The notes beneath the pieces are model-generated. The model was not told the DNA's origin and searched no databases. It was given only the letters and a program-made list of their open reading frames with translations. A program made the translations under genes and the position numbers. A stretch of DNA of 5,806 bases, taken from the NCBI GenBank assembly GCA_023446675.1, contig JAEXPO010000466.1, forward strand, positions 1 through 5,806. The letters run 5' to 3'. The DNA comes from Bacillota bacterium (GTDB lineage Bacteria; Bacillota; Clostridia; DSM-8532). Positions 1 to 5,331 of this stretch are shown here, piece by piece (the stretch's first letter is position 1; each line of letters starts with the position of its first letter).

Positions 1-58
1 CTTTAATAAAGCGACCCGCACGTTTACTTAACTTTTCTTTTTCCTTTTGTTCAGCCAT
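1..58 (-). CDS. secE: Preprotein translocase subunit SecE, N-terminal fragment (cut by the window edge)
   Basis: Only the first 19 codons are in the window, reading MAEQKEKEKLSKRAGRFIK. The stretch is short, charged and lysine-rich, as expected for the cytoplasmic N-terminus of a small single-span SecE, the essential partner of SecY in the translocation channel. A GGGAG ribosome binding site lies 10 nt upstream of the ATG. The gene starts 21 bp after the rpmG stop, and rpmG-secE-nusG is a conserved order in Firmicutes. The assignment therefore rests on the start, the composition and the neighbour. The diagnostic transmembrane segment lies outside the window. It is most likely co-transcribed with rpmG from the promoter at 292-320. 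Confidence 0.82.
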   Translation of the reverse strand, partial: MAEQKEKEKLSKRAGRFIK

Positions 59-79
59 TATTTTAACACTCCCAATTAC

Positions 80-229
80 TTATTTCGTTTCCTTATGGTC
101 AGTGTGTTTGCGGCAAAACCTGCAGTACTTGCTAAGTTCAATTCTGTCGGGATCGTTTTTCTTGTTTTTCATCGTATCGTAGTTTCTTTGTTTGCACTCT
201 GTGCAAGCCAAGGTTACTCTGACTCTCAT
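80..229 (-). CDS. rpmG: 50S ribosomal protein L33, zinc-binding (C+) form
   Basis: This 49-residue basic protein begins [12 protein letters not shown], a standard L33 opening. L33 is a small protein of the large ribosomal subunit, near the E site. Two CxxC pairs are present (C9/C12 in CTEC and C36/C39 in CRFC), so this is the zinc-ribbon C+ form rather than the cysteine-free C- paralogue. The length matches the family. The ATG at 229 is preferred over in-frame starts further upstream because an AGGAG ribosome binding site sits 8 nt before it and homology begins exactly there. An extended -10 promoter lies about 60 bp upstream, and secE follows after 21 bp, so the two are probably one transcript. 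Some Firmicutes carry several rpmG copies. This one has the secE-linked position. Confidence 0.95.
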   Translation of the reverse strand: MRVRVTLACTECKQRNYDTMKNKKNDPDRIELSKYCRFCRKHTDHKETK

Positions 230-291
230 GTGGAACACTCCTATGCATAACATATTTTTGGCATAAAAAAAAAGCTCGCAAAGCACTATTT

Positions 292-320
292 ACATTATCA
301 CAGACATAAACCAAAGTCAA
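292..320 (-). promoter_or_regulatory. Sigma-A-type promoter with extended -10 for rpmG-secE
   Basis: On the minus strand a -35 box TTGACT (315-320) and a -10 box TAATGT (292-297) are separated by exactly 17 bp. A TG dinucleotide one base upstream of the -10 gives an extended -10 element. Transcription would start near 285, leaving a leader of about 55 nt with a run of T residues before the rpmG ribosome binding site. It lies just downstream of the secF terminator, which fits the start of a new transcription unit. Predicted from sequence only. Confidence 0.72.
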
Positions 321-378
321 GAAAATAAGAAAAATTTCTTTACGTAAAGCGTATGATTCTGCGGTTTTATGTAGAACC

Positions 379-420
379 GTTTAAAAGCGAGAGAGCTTCA
401 AAAGCCTCTCACTTTTAAAC
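379..420 (-). terminator. Intrinsic terminator-like hairpin after secF
   Basis: The arms GTTTAAAAG (379-387) and CTTTTAAAC (412-420) pair perfectly. Inside them GAGAG (389-393) pairs with CTCTC (406-410) and GCT (395-397) with AGC (403-405), closing a 5-base loop, with one mismatch and one bulged base. The GC-rich inner stem is followed by CTTTT in both directions, so it could work on either strand. It starts 12 bp beyond the secF stop and lies upstream of the rpmG promoter. The U-tract is short and belongs to the outer stem, so efficiency is uncertain. Confidence 0.65.
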
Positions 421-432
421 GAATTTACAAAA

Positions 433-1389
433 TCAATTGGATAAAGCCTTTTTTGCCTTCAGCCTCTGCTTGTACTTCATCCAAACAACCCACAGAGGTG
501 ATGCAATAAAGATGGTGGAATAACAACCCGTTACAATACCGATGAGCAGTGAAAAGCTGAAATCCTTTAAGGAGCCGATATTGTTCATGGTGGAGAATAC
601 ATACAGAACCACAACGCAAATGAGGGTTGTCATCATGGTATTTATGGAACGGGACATCGTCTGGTTGATGCTTGTGTTTACGATATCTTCCAAACCGGCC
701 TTTTTCATAAGGGTAGTGTTTTCACGAATACGATCGTAAATAACTACGGTATCATTAATGGAATAACCGATAATGGTAAGAACACAGGCGATAAAAATAT
801 CATTCAGGGGCATTTTAAAGGTAATATAAACGCCAAACATGACGCCAATATCATGTATGAGCGCTATAATTGCGCATACAGCAGCGGAAAAGCCACTGAT
901 GATACTAAAACGCCAGGCTACATACAGCAAAATCAGGCCGGATGAAATCACAACGGCCCACAAGCCCTGCTCCAGGGTTTCCTGACCAATAATGGGGCTG
1001 ATACTCATAACCTCATTTTTGTTGCTGTCAAGCTTCACATCGAAGTTGGACGACAGCACTTCCTTGACTCTATCCTCTTCCTCTGCCGTGAGAGGCTGAT
1101 TTCCGGCAATATCAATACGAATCATGGTGATGCTCAGATTATTGGCTTCCGAATCATAGCTTTTCATGACACTGGCGGTAACTTCCTTGTTGAGCTCTGA
1201 GGCGATCAGGGAACCTACCGCATTCGGGTCGATGCCTTCGGTGGCCTCAATGGTCATTCGGGTACCGCCCTTATAGTTAATGTCCATTGCAATTCCGTTA
1301 ATAATGAGCATTATGGCAAAAAAGACAAAGAGCGCAATGCTGAAACCAAAGAAGTATTTTTTGTTCTTTATAAATTCAAATTGTTTCAT
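433..1389 (-). CDS. secF: Protein translocase subunit SecF
   Basis: This 318-residue RND-superfamily membrane protein pairs with SecD to use the proton gradient to help pull or release preproteins on the outer side of the Sec channel. One membrane segment lies at about 12-33. The periplasmic-type domain opens with MDINYKGGT (about 35-43), and five more hydrophobic segments follow from about 142 to 305. The SecF signature IGYSINDTVVIYDRIREN is at about 207-224, with the conserved Asp213. Arg247, in NQTMSRSINT, fits the conserved arginine of the proton path. The length is normal for a stand-alone SecF. The ATG overlaps the secD stop as ATGA, with a GGAGG site 9 nt upstream inside secD, which points to translational coupling. 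The C-terminus is short and basic. A hairpin terminator follows. Confidence 0.97.
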   Translation of the reverse strand: MKQFEFIKNKKYFFGFSIALFVFFAIMLIINGIAMDINYKGGTRMTIEATEGIDPNAVGSLIASELNKEVTASVMKSYDSEANNLSITMIRIDIAGNQPLTAEEEDRVKEVLSSNFDVKLDSNKNEVMSISPIIGQETLEQGLWAVVISSGLILLYVAWRFSIISGFSAAVCAIIALIHDIGVMFGVYITFKMPLNDIFIACVLTIIGYSINDTVVIYDRIRENTTLMKKAGLEDIVNTSINQTMSRSINTMMTTLICVVVLYVFSTMNNIGSLKDFSFSLLIGIVTGCYSTIFIASPLWVVWMKYKQRLKAKKALSN

Positions 1390-2708
1390 GCCTTTTTACC
1401 TCCGTTGGAAACGCCGTACAACCATTTGTTTTTAGCAAAGCTGAATGCCGTGAGGCCCTGCAGCATGAGCTTGGATGCGGTAATAGCCGAAAGGAAGCTG
1501 AAAAGGACACCAAAGAACAGCGTCACGCCGAAGCCTCTGATTGGTCCGGTTCCCATGGCGTAAAGAATAACCGCGGTAATGATGGAGGTAACGTTGGAAT
1601 CCAGAATAGCCACAAAGGCTCTTTTAAAGCCCGCATCAATTGACGCCCGCAGGGTTTTTCCCGCTCTCAGCTCTTCCTTTATGCGCTCAAAGATAATAAC
1701 ATTGGCATCAACGCTCATGCCGATGGAGAGAATGATACCGCCAATACCGGGGAGTGTAACCGAAATATTCAGGTTGGACAATACAAATATCTGCAGGGCC
1801 AGCAGGCCGGAAAGGGCGACAATAGAGGTAAGACCCGGCAGCCTGTAGTAAAGGAGCATAAAAAGGCACACCAGGACGAACCCAACCATACCTGCATTAA
1901 CAGCCACCTCAAGCGCTCCCTGCCCCAACTGGGCGCTGATGGAGTCCACCTTTACGGCCTCCAGCTTGCAGGGAAGGGCACCGAAGCGAATTTTGTCAGC
2001 CAGATCCTTTGCGGAATCATAGGTAAAATTGCCTTCGATTACAGCATTCTTTGAGGTTATTTGTGTATTGACATTTGGTGCGGAAATGCACATGTCGTCA
2101 ATAAAGATGGCCAGTCTCTGGCCAACAAGTCTGCCGGTAGCTTCCGAAAACTTGGTAACGCCGCTGTCCTTTAACGTCAACTCAACCACATATTGAGCAT
2201 TGCTGTTCTGAACGGCCTGCGCATTGTCCACATCATCACCGGTTAGAACAATCACTCCTGAGGGAGTAAGATCTTCGTCAGGCAGGGTGGCTTCCTCAGC
2301 CTTTACTTCCTGAAAGGTAAGCTGGCCTGTGCTTCCCAGCTCGTCCAGCGCTTTTCTGGGATCAAATTCCGTTTCGTTGGTAGCCCACGGAATATCAATG
2401 ATGAGGCGTTCATTGGTCGCGTCCACGTTTACGGTTTTATCGTAGATGCCCTGAGCATCCAGGCGCTTTTCAATAATGGCCCGTGCACTGGCAAGGTCTG
2501 AAAGCACATCATGGTTTTCTGATCCGTCATCGTAAACGGGCTCCATAATGGCGCTGATACCACCGCGAATGTCAATACCTGTTCGTATGTCTGTGACTCC
2601 CTTTATAATTCTGGCGTTCTCAGGACCAAGCCCGGTAATTGACAGAATACAGATTAGTGCAATAACAAGAACTACTGCAAAAAGCTTAAACGTTCTGTTA
2701 TCCTTCAT
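1386..2708 (-). CDS. secD: Protein translocase subunit SecD
   Basis: This 440-residue partner of SecF forms the membrane SecDF complex that accelerates protein export using the proton-motive force. An N-terminal membrane segment (about 8-27) is followed by the SecD D1 motif TGIDIRGG (43-50), a large extracytoplasmic domain to about 260 with the LTGDDV and FGALPCKLE stretches, then five C-terminal membrane segments. The D5 signature LPGIGGIILSIGMSVDAN (319-336) carries the conserved proton-path Asp334, and IIFERIKEELRAG follows. The extracytoplasmic domain is shorter than in E. coli SecD, as is usual in Firmicutes. The ATG has an AAGGAGGG site 8 nt upstream. secD and secF are separate overlapping genes, not the SecDF fusion of Bacillus subtilis. 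A promoter at 2807-2836 can drive both. Confidence 0.97.
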   Translation of the reverse strand: MKDNRTFKLFAVVLVIALICILSITGLGPENARIIKGVTDIRTGIDIRGGISAIMEPVYDDGSENHDVLSDLASARAIIEKRLDAQGIYDKTVNVDATNERLIIDIPWATNETEFDPRKALDELGSTGQLTFQEVKAEEATLPDEDLTPSGVIVLTGDDVDNAQAVQNSNAQYVVELTLKDSGVTKFSEATGRLVGQRLAIFIDDMCISAPNVNTQITSKNAVIEGNFTYDSAKDLADKIRFGALPCKLEAVKVDSISAQLGQGALEVAVNAGMVGFVLVCLFMLLYYRLPGLTSIVALSGLLALQIFVLSNLNISVTLPGIGGIILSIGMSVDANVIIFERIKEELRAGKTLRASIDAGFKRAFVAILDSNVTSIITAVILYAMGTGPIRGFGVTLFFGVLFSFLSAITASKLMLQGLTAFSFAKNKWLYGVSNGGKKA

Positions 2709-2764
2709 GGAGAGTTCCCTCCTTAGTCAAGATTGGGTTGATGAAGACTTTACGGCAATTGGTT

Positions 2765-2792
2765 AAAAAAGTCGAATTTGCGATAAAATCGA
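2765..2792 (-). promoter_or_regulatory. Hairpin plus T6 in the secD leader (possible weak attenuator)
   Basis: On the minus strand TCGATTTT (2785-2792) can pair with AAATTCGA (2772-2779) across a 5-base loop with one T-T mismatch. C and then TTTTTT (2765-2770) follow directly. This is the geometry of an intrinsic terminator, but the stem is short and AT-rich. It lies only a few bases after the predicted secDF start point, so it could instead end readthrough from the upstream scf operon. No riboswitch or T-box motif was recognised in the leader. Confidence 0.25.
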
Positions 2793-2806
2793 AGATCACC
2801 TTTGCT

Positions 2807-2836
2807 ATTATAAAACTTTATGTTTCGACGCGTCAA
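2807..2836 (-). promoter_or_regulatory. Sigma-A-type promoter for secDF
   Basis: A perfect -10 box TATAAT (2807-2812 on the minus strand) lies 18 bp from a -35 box TTGACG (2831-2836) that matches consensus at five of six positions. The predicted start near 2800 leaves a leader of about 90 nt before the secD ATG. It indicates that secDF can be transcribed independently of the scf genes upstream, although no convincing terminator separates the two units. Confidence 0.7.
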
Positions 2837-2855
2837 TCACTGTTTGTCAAACCTT

Positions 2856-3368
2856 TCACGGGTTTGGATTTTTGTAATCTCCAATAAGACGGACATATTC
2901 AAGTGCATTTTTAATATTGGCCTCTATCTGCTGGGGCGACAGTGGCTTTACAACCTTTGCAGGCATGCCTAAAACAAGAGAATTATCCGGAATAACCGTG
3001 TTTGGTGTAACCACCGCACCCGCGCCTACGATGCAGTTGTTCCCTATTTGAACACCATCCAGGAGGATGGCTCCCATGCCAATGAGGGAATTGTCGCCTA
3101 CGGTACAGCTGTGAAGGATGGCCCGGTGGCCCACCGTAACATTTTTACCAAGGACGACAGGAAGCCCTTCCGAATTGTGAACCGATGAAAGCTCCTGTAT
3201 ATTGGAGTTTTCGCCCACCCTTATTTCGCAAATATCGCCTCTTAGAACAGTGTTGTCCCAGATGCTTACATTCTTAGACAAATAGACCTTCCCGATAACC
3301 TGAGCGGTATCGGCAACAAAAGCCGAATCGTGTATCTGAGGGCGAATGCCCTTGTACTCACGAATCAT
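2856..3368 (-). CDS. Gamma-carbonic-anhydrase-family left-handed beta-helix protein (YrdA/PaaY-like)
   Basis: This 170-residue protein is built from hexapeptide repeats (for example VGDNSL, IGMGAI, IGNNCI, VGAGAV) that fold as a left-handed parallel beta-helix, with a C-terminal helix from about 145. The family forms trimers with a metal site between subunits. The usual ligands are all present: His64, His81 and His86 in SSVH and VGHRAILH. So are the active-site partners Arg43 and Asp45 (RGD) and Gln58. The long acidic loop of the archaeal Cam enzyme is absent, so this is the short CamH/YrdA/PaaY type, whose members range from true carbonic anhydrases to proteins of unknown substrate. The GGAGG site is 7 nt before the ATG. 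It starts 28 bp after the scfB stop, so the two are probably co-transcribed. Family assignment is firm. Reaction and link to SCIFF are not shown. Confidence 0.9.
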   Translation of the reverse strand: MIREYKGIRPQIHDSAFVADTAQVIGKVYLSKNVSIWDNTVLRGDICEIRVGENSNIQELSSVHNSEGLPVVLGKNVTVGHRAILHSCTVGDNSLIGMGAILLDGVQIGNNCIVGAGAVVTPNTVIPDNSLVLGMPAKVVKPLSPQQIEANIKNALEYVRLIGDYKNPNP

Positions 3369-3396
3369 AGGATTTCCTCCTGTCGGTTAATTTGAC

Positions 3397-4752
3397 TTAA
3401 GATTCCGTGGCTTTAATCCATAGGGCGCATTCCACGCGTTTTTTCTCAAGCTCGCAGCCTATGCTGTAAGGGGTTTTAATATTTCCGTGAAACTGATGGG
3501 AGTTGGCGGCGCAGCCTCCGCTGCAGTAGAACCTGGCCCAGCACTCCCGACATTGGGGCTTCGTATAAACATTAGCCTCTAAAAATTCCTCTCTGACGGG
3601 GTTACCTGAAAGGCCTTCAAAGACGTCCCCCATCCGGAATTCCTTCTGTCCTACAAACTGATGGCAGGGAAAAAGCTCCCCCTCCGGTGTTACAGCCATA
3701 TATTCGGTACCCGAACCGCACCCCCTCAGGCGCTTGGCAACGCAGGGGCCACCCTCCAGATCAACCATGAAATGAAAGAAATTGAACCATTTACCTTCTG
3801 CTCGGCGTTCCACATATATCTTGGCAAGCCGTTCGTATTCCTTAAAGGCAGTTTCCAGATCCTCCTCACGGATATCAAGCCCGCTTCCTGAGGCCGCAAC
3901 CACAGGCTCAACGGAAATCTGCTCAAAGCCTTCATCGGCAAGATGAATCACATCCTCGCCAAAATCCAGATTCTTCCTGGTAAAGGTGCCCCGGATATAA
4001 TAGCTTTTTTCGCCTCTTTCCTGAACCATGGTTTTCGCAATGGGCAGGATACGCTCATAGGAGCCGGAGCCGTCCACCCTTTTGCGAACCTCGTCATTAA
4101 CCGACTTTCGGCCGTCAAGGCTTAAAACCACATTGTCCATAGTGGCATTGATGTAATCTCTCTTGGCTTTATCTAAAAGAAGAACATTGGTTGTGAGTGT
4201 AAAGCGGAAGTTCTTCCCCGATTCCTTTTCCTTTTCCCTGGCGTAGGTGACGATATCCTCTACAACCTTGAAATTCATGAGTGGCTCCCCGCCAAAGAAA
4301 TCAATCTCCAGATTACGACGGTTTCCTGAAGAGGCTATGAGAAAATCGATGGCAGCCTTTCCCACCTCAAGGCTCATAAGGGAGCGTTTACCCATGTATT
4401 CCCCTGTTCCTGCAAAGCAATAGGAGCACCGGAGATTGCAGTCGTGGGCAATATGAAGGCAAAGGGCCTTCACTACCGGCTTGCCGCCGGTCCAATGGGG
4501 TACCCATTTTTCATAAGGGTCAACGGAAAACAAAAGATTATTGGCTTTAAGCTCATTAAGCTCTTCCAAGGCTTCCTTTACCGTTTCCTCACCGTATTTT
4601 TCAAAAAGTCCGGCAAGGTTTGCCTCAATGGGATTGCCATCCTTATCAAGAGACTGTAAAACGTCGTAGGAGGCGTCATCAAGTACATGGACCGCCCCGC
4701 TGTTGACATCCAAAGCTATATTTACGCCATGCATTTTATACGCATGAACCAT
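3397..4752 (-). CDS. scfB: Thioether-forming SCIFF peptide maturase, radical SAM/SPASM
   Basis: This 451-residue cytoplasmic iron-sulfur enzyme is expected to cross-link ScfA cysteine sulfurs to carbons of other residues, giving a ranthipeptide. Residues 1-80 are a small domain (opening MVHAYKMHGVNIALDVNSG) in the place of the PqqD-like leader-recognition (RRE) domain. The radical SAM core starts near 95, with CNLRCSYC (C105/C109/C112) binding the SAM [4Fe-4S] cluster and GGEP at 154-157. The SPASM domain follows: C345, 12 residues, G358, four residues, C363; then C401, C404, C410, C414; then C433. That is the full CxxCx5Cx3C set for two auxiliary clusters, with C337 as an extra candidate ligand. 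This architecture and length match the characterised maturases CteB and Tte1186. A GGAGGG site lies 6 nt before the ATG. scfA lies 270 bp upstream. Confidence 0.95.
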   Translation of the reverse strand: MVHAYKMHGVNIALDVNSGAVHVLDDASYDVLQSLDKDGNPIEANLAGLFEKYGEETVKEALEELNELKANNLLFSVDPYEKWVPHWTGGKPVVKALCLHIAHDCNLRCSYCFAGTGEYMGKRSLMSLEVGKAAIDFLIASSGNRRNLEIDFFGGEPLMNFKVVEDIVTYAREKEKESGKNFRFTLTTNVLLLDKAKRDYINATMDNVVLSLDGRKSVNDEVRKRVDGSGSYERILPIAKTMVQERGEKSYYIRGTFTRKNLDFGEDVIHLADEGFEQISVEPVVAASGSGLDIREEDLETAFKEYERLAKIYVERRAEGKWFNFFHFMVDLEGGPCVAKRLRGCGSGTEYMAVTPEGELFPCHQFVGQKEFRMGDVFEGLSGNPVREEFLEANVYTKPQCRECWARFYCSGGCAANSHQFHGNIKTPYSIGCELEKKRVECALWIKATES

Positions 4753-4778
4753 TTAATTCCCTCCAATGATTTATGTTT

Positions 4779-4807
4779 ATAATAGAACCTGAACACCCAA
4801 GTATTAA
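4779..4807 (-). promoter_or_regulatory. Possible weak internal promoter for scfB
   Basis: On the minus strand TTAATA (4802-4807) and TATTAT (4779-4784) are 17 bp apart. The -10 is reasonable at five of six, but the -35 matches consensus at only four of six. It ends close to the scfB ribosome binding site, so a transcript from it would have a very short leader. If real, it would let the maturase be made independently of scfA. AT-rich sequence could give such a match by chance. Confidence 0.28.
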
Positions 4808-4865
4808 AATCAGGCGCAACCATAAGTAAAGGCGCATATCCCCGGCAACAAACCCAACAGCATTC

Positions 4866-4923
4866 AAAGCGGCATACCGAGCGGCGCCCCTACGGGAACG
4901 CCGCTATTTGGAATACCGCCTTT
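4866..4923 (-). repeat. Long imperfect hairpin in the scfA-scfB spacer
   Basis: Read on the minus strand, the arms AAAGGCGGTATTCC and GGTATGCCGCTTT pair with one bulge, one mismatch and one position that is G-U only in RNA. Further in, AGCGGCG (4899-4905) pairs with CGCCGCT (4880-4886), then CCC with GGG around a 3-base loop. The fold is about 58 nt and GC-rich, unlike the AT-rich sequence near scfB. No T-run follows, so it is not a classic terminator. It could stabilise the upstream scfA message or lower readthrough into scfB. It could also be the remnant of a small palindromic mobile repeat. Confidence 0.6.
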
Positions 4924-4965
4924 CGGATCGCCGTCATCGGAAAATCGCCGCAAACGGATCGCGCC
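4924..4965. repeat. Imperfect short direct repeats, CGGATCGC-type, next to the hairpin
   Basis: On the plus strand CGGATCGC occurs at 4924-4931 and again at 4955-4962. A related CGGAAAATCGCCG lies between them at 4938-4950. The three copies sit in a GC-rich stretch that continues the scfA-scfB hairpin region. No coding potential with a start and ribosome binding site was found. The repeats may be part of one inserted element with the hairpin, or drifted copies of one motif. Confidence 0.45.
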
Positions 4966-5022
4966 TCAAGGCCCAGCCTGTATTGAAAAGGACTTACTCT
5001 CCTTCTCTTTCGCCGGTAAGCC

Positions 5023-5163
5023 TTATTTTCTTTCACATTTTTGATTTGCTACCGTGCAGGATGTTTTGCAGGCAGACTGGCAGGATGTCTGGCATTCGCC
5101 GCAGCCGGCCTTGTTAAGCTCCCTGTTAAGGGTATCCCGGTTAATGGTCTTAATATGCTTCAT
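5023..5163 (-). CDS. scfA: SCIFF ranthipeptide precursor (six cysteines in forty-five residues)
   Basis: This 46-residue peptide has a cysteine-free leader MKHIKTINRDTLNRELNKAG (1-20) and then a core with cysteines at 21, 24, 28, 32, 36 and 43: the CGEC opening, then SCQSACKTSC, then TVANQKC. Six cysteines, this spacing and the length are the hallmarks of the SCIFF family, the substrate of the adjacent maturase. In characterised family members a Cys32-to-Thr37 thioether has been reported, and here residue 32 is Cys and residue 37 is Thr. The ATG at 5163 is chosen because GGGGAGG lies 7 nt upstream and the leader matches the family start. An ATG five bases earlier gives only ATG AAA TGA. A strong promoter precedes it. 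scfB lies 270 bp downstream. The function of mature SCIFF is not settled, with quorum-type signalling proposed in some clostridia. Confidence 0.95.
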   Translation of the reverse strand: MKHIKTINRDTLNRELNKAGCGECQTSCQSACKTSCTVANQKCERK

Positions 5164-5178
5164 TTCATAACCTCCCCA

Positions 5179-5200
5179 TCCGTTGGATTTCCGTTGGATT
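5179..5200 (-). repeat. Perfect 11-bp tandem repeat in the scfA leader
   Basis: On the minus strand AATCCAACGGA occurs twice in a row with no mismatch. It lies between the -10 box (5208-5213) and the ribosome binding site (5171-5177), so the predicted scfA transcript would begin at or just before the first copy. Each unit also contains a 3-bp inverted TCC/GGA. Placement at the start of the message suggests a binding site for a repressor or RNA-binding factor. A chance duplication is possible. Confidence 0.6.
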
Positions 5201-5207
5201 CCTGATT

Positions 5208-5236
5208 ATTATAGCACAAGGCTGCAAATGTGCAAA
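5208..5236 (-). promoter_or_regulatory. Extended -10 promoter for scfA
   Basis: A perfect TATAAT (5208-5213, minus strand) is preceded by TGC, giving a TGn extended -10. The -35 is weak: TTTGCA (5231-5236) at 17 bp or TTGCAC (5230-5235) at 16 bp. An extended -10 can compensate for a poor -35. The expected start near 5201 leaves a leader of about 38 nt made mostly of the 11-bp tandem repeat and the ribosome binding site. It would drive scfA and, by readthrough, scfB and the gamma-CA gene. Confidence 0.72.
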
Positions 5237-5283
5237 CCATGAATGTTAAAGCGCATGTTCAGTACCTTTGATATACCGGGAGC

Positions 5284-5313
5284 TTAAGATAAACTGCATG
5301 AGGTTAAGATAAA
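5284..5313. repeat. Two identical TTAAGATAAA copies 20 bp apart, upstream of the scfA promoter
   Basis: TTAAGATAAA occurs at 5284-5293 and 5304-5313 on the plus strand, start to start 20 bp, close to two helical turns. The copies lie roughly 80-110 bp upstream of the predicted scfA start and downstream of the FHA gene stop. The phasing would suit a pair of operator half-sites on one face of the helix. AT-rich composition makes chance repetition plausible. Confidence 0.4.
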
Positions 5314-5331
5314 AGAAACAGACTCTTTTAT
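5309..5331 (-). terminator. AT-rich hairpin directly after the FHA gene stop
   Basis: ATAAAAGA (5309-5316) and TCTTTTAT (5324-5331) form a perfect 8-bp stem with a 7-base loop, adjoining the FHA stop codon at 5332-5334. On the minus strand the second arm is T-rich, but no separate T-run follows and the stem has only two GC pairs. It may be a weak terminator separating the FHA gene from scfA. Confidence 0.4.

Noticed and set aside
80..286. Longer rpmG reading frame starting at 286
   Set aside because: The extra N-terminal residues are unlike L33 and have no ribosome binding site. They would start at the predicted transcription start itself. The ATG at 229 has AGGAG and matches the family.
2845..2850. 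Perfect TTGACA on the minus strand as the secDF -35 box
   Set aside because: It is 32 bp from the TATAAT, too far. TTGACG at 2831-2836 has a workable 18-bp spacer.
2848..2866. CAAACC/GGTTTG hairpin overlapping the gamma-CA stop codon as a terminator
   Set aside because: It is only 6 bp with a 7-base loop and has no T-run, so it is unlikely to terminate transcription.
3661..3891. Plus- and minus-strand open frames inside scfB, including 3726-3941 and 3943-4125
   Set aside because: They are shadows of the clearly coding scfB frame, with no ribosome binding sites or recognisable domains.
4864..4965. Minus-strand stop-to-stop stretch encoding Gly-x-Pro-like residues in the scfA-scfB spacer
   Set aside because: It has no ATG near its start and no ribosome binding site, and the opposite strand gives a similar Gly-x-Pro pattern, as expected from palindromic GGN/CCN sequence. 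It is better explained as the hairpin.
4908..5117. Plus-strand open frame of 69 codons antisense to scfA and its spacer
   Set aside because: It covers the real scfA gene in reverse, has no ribosome binding site and shows no family features. It is a by-product of GC-rich sequence.
5163..5168. Earlier ATG (5168) upstream of scfA
   Set aside because: It reads ATG AAA TGA and lies only 2 nt after the GGAGG. The ATG at 5163 has correct spacing and starts the conserved leader.
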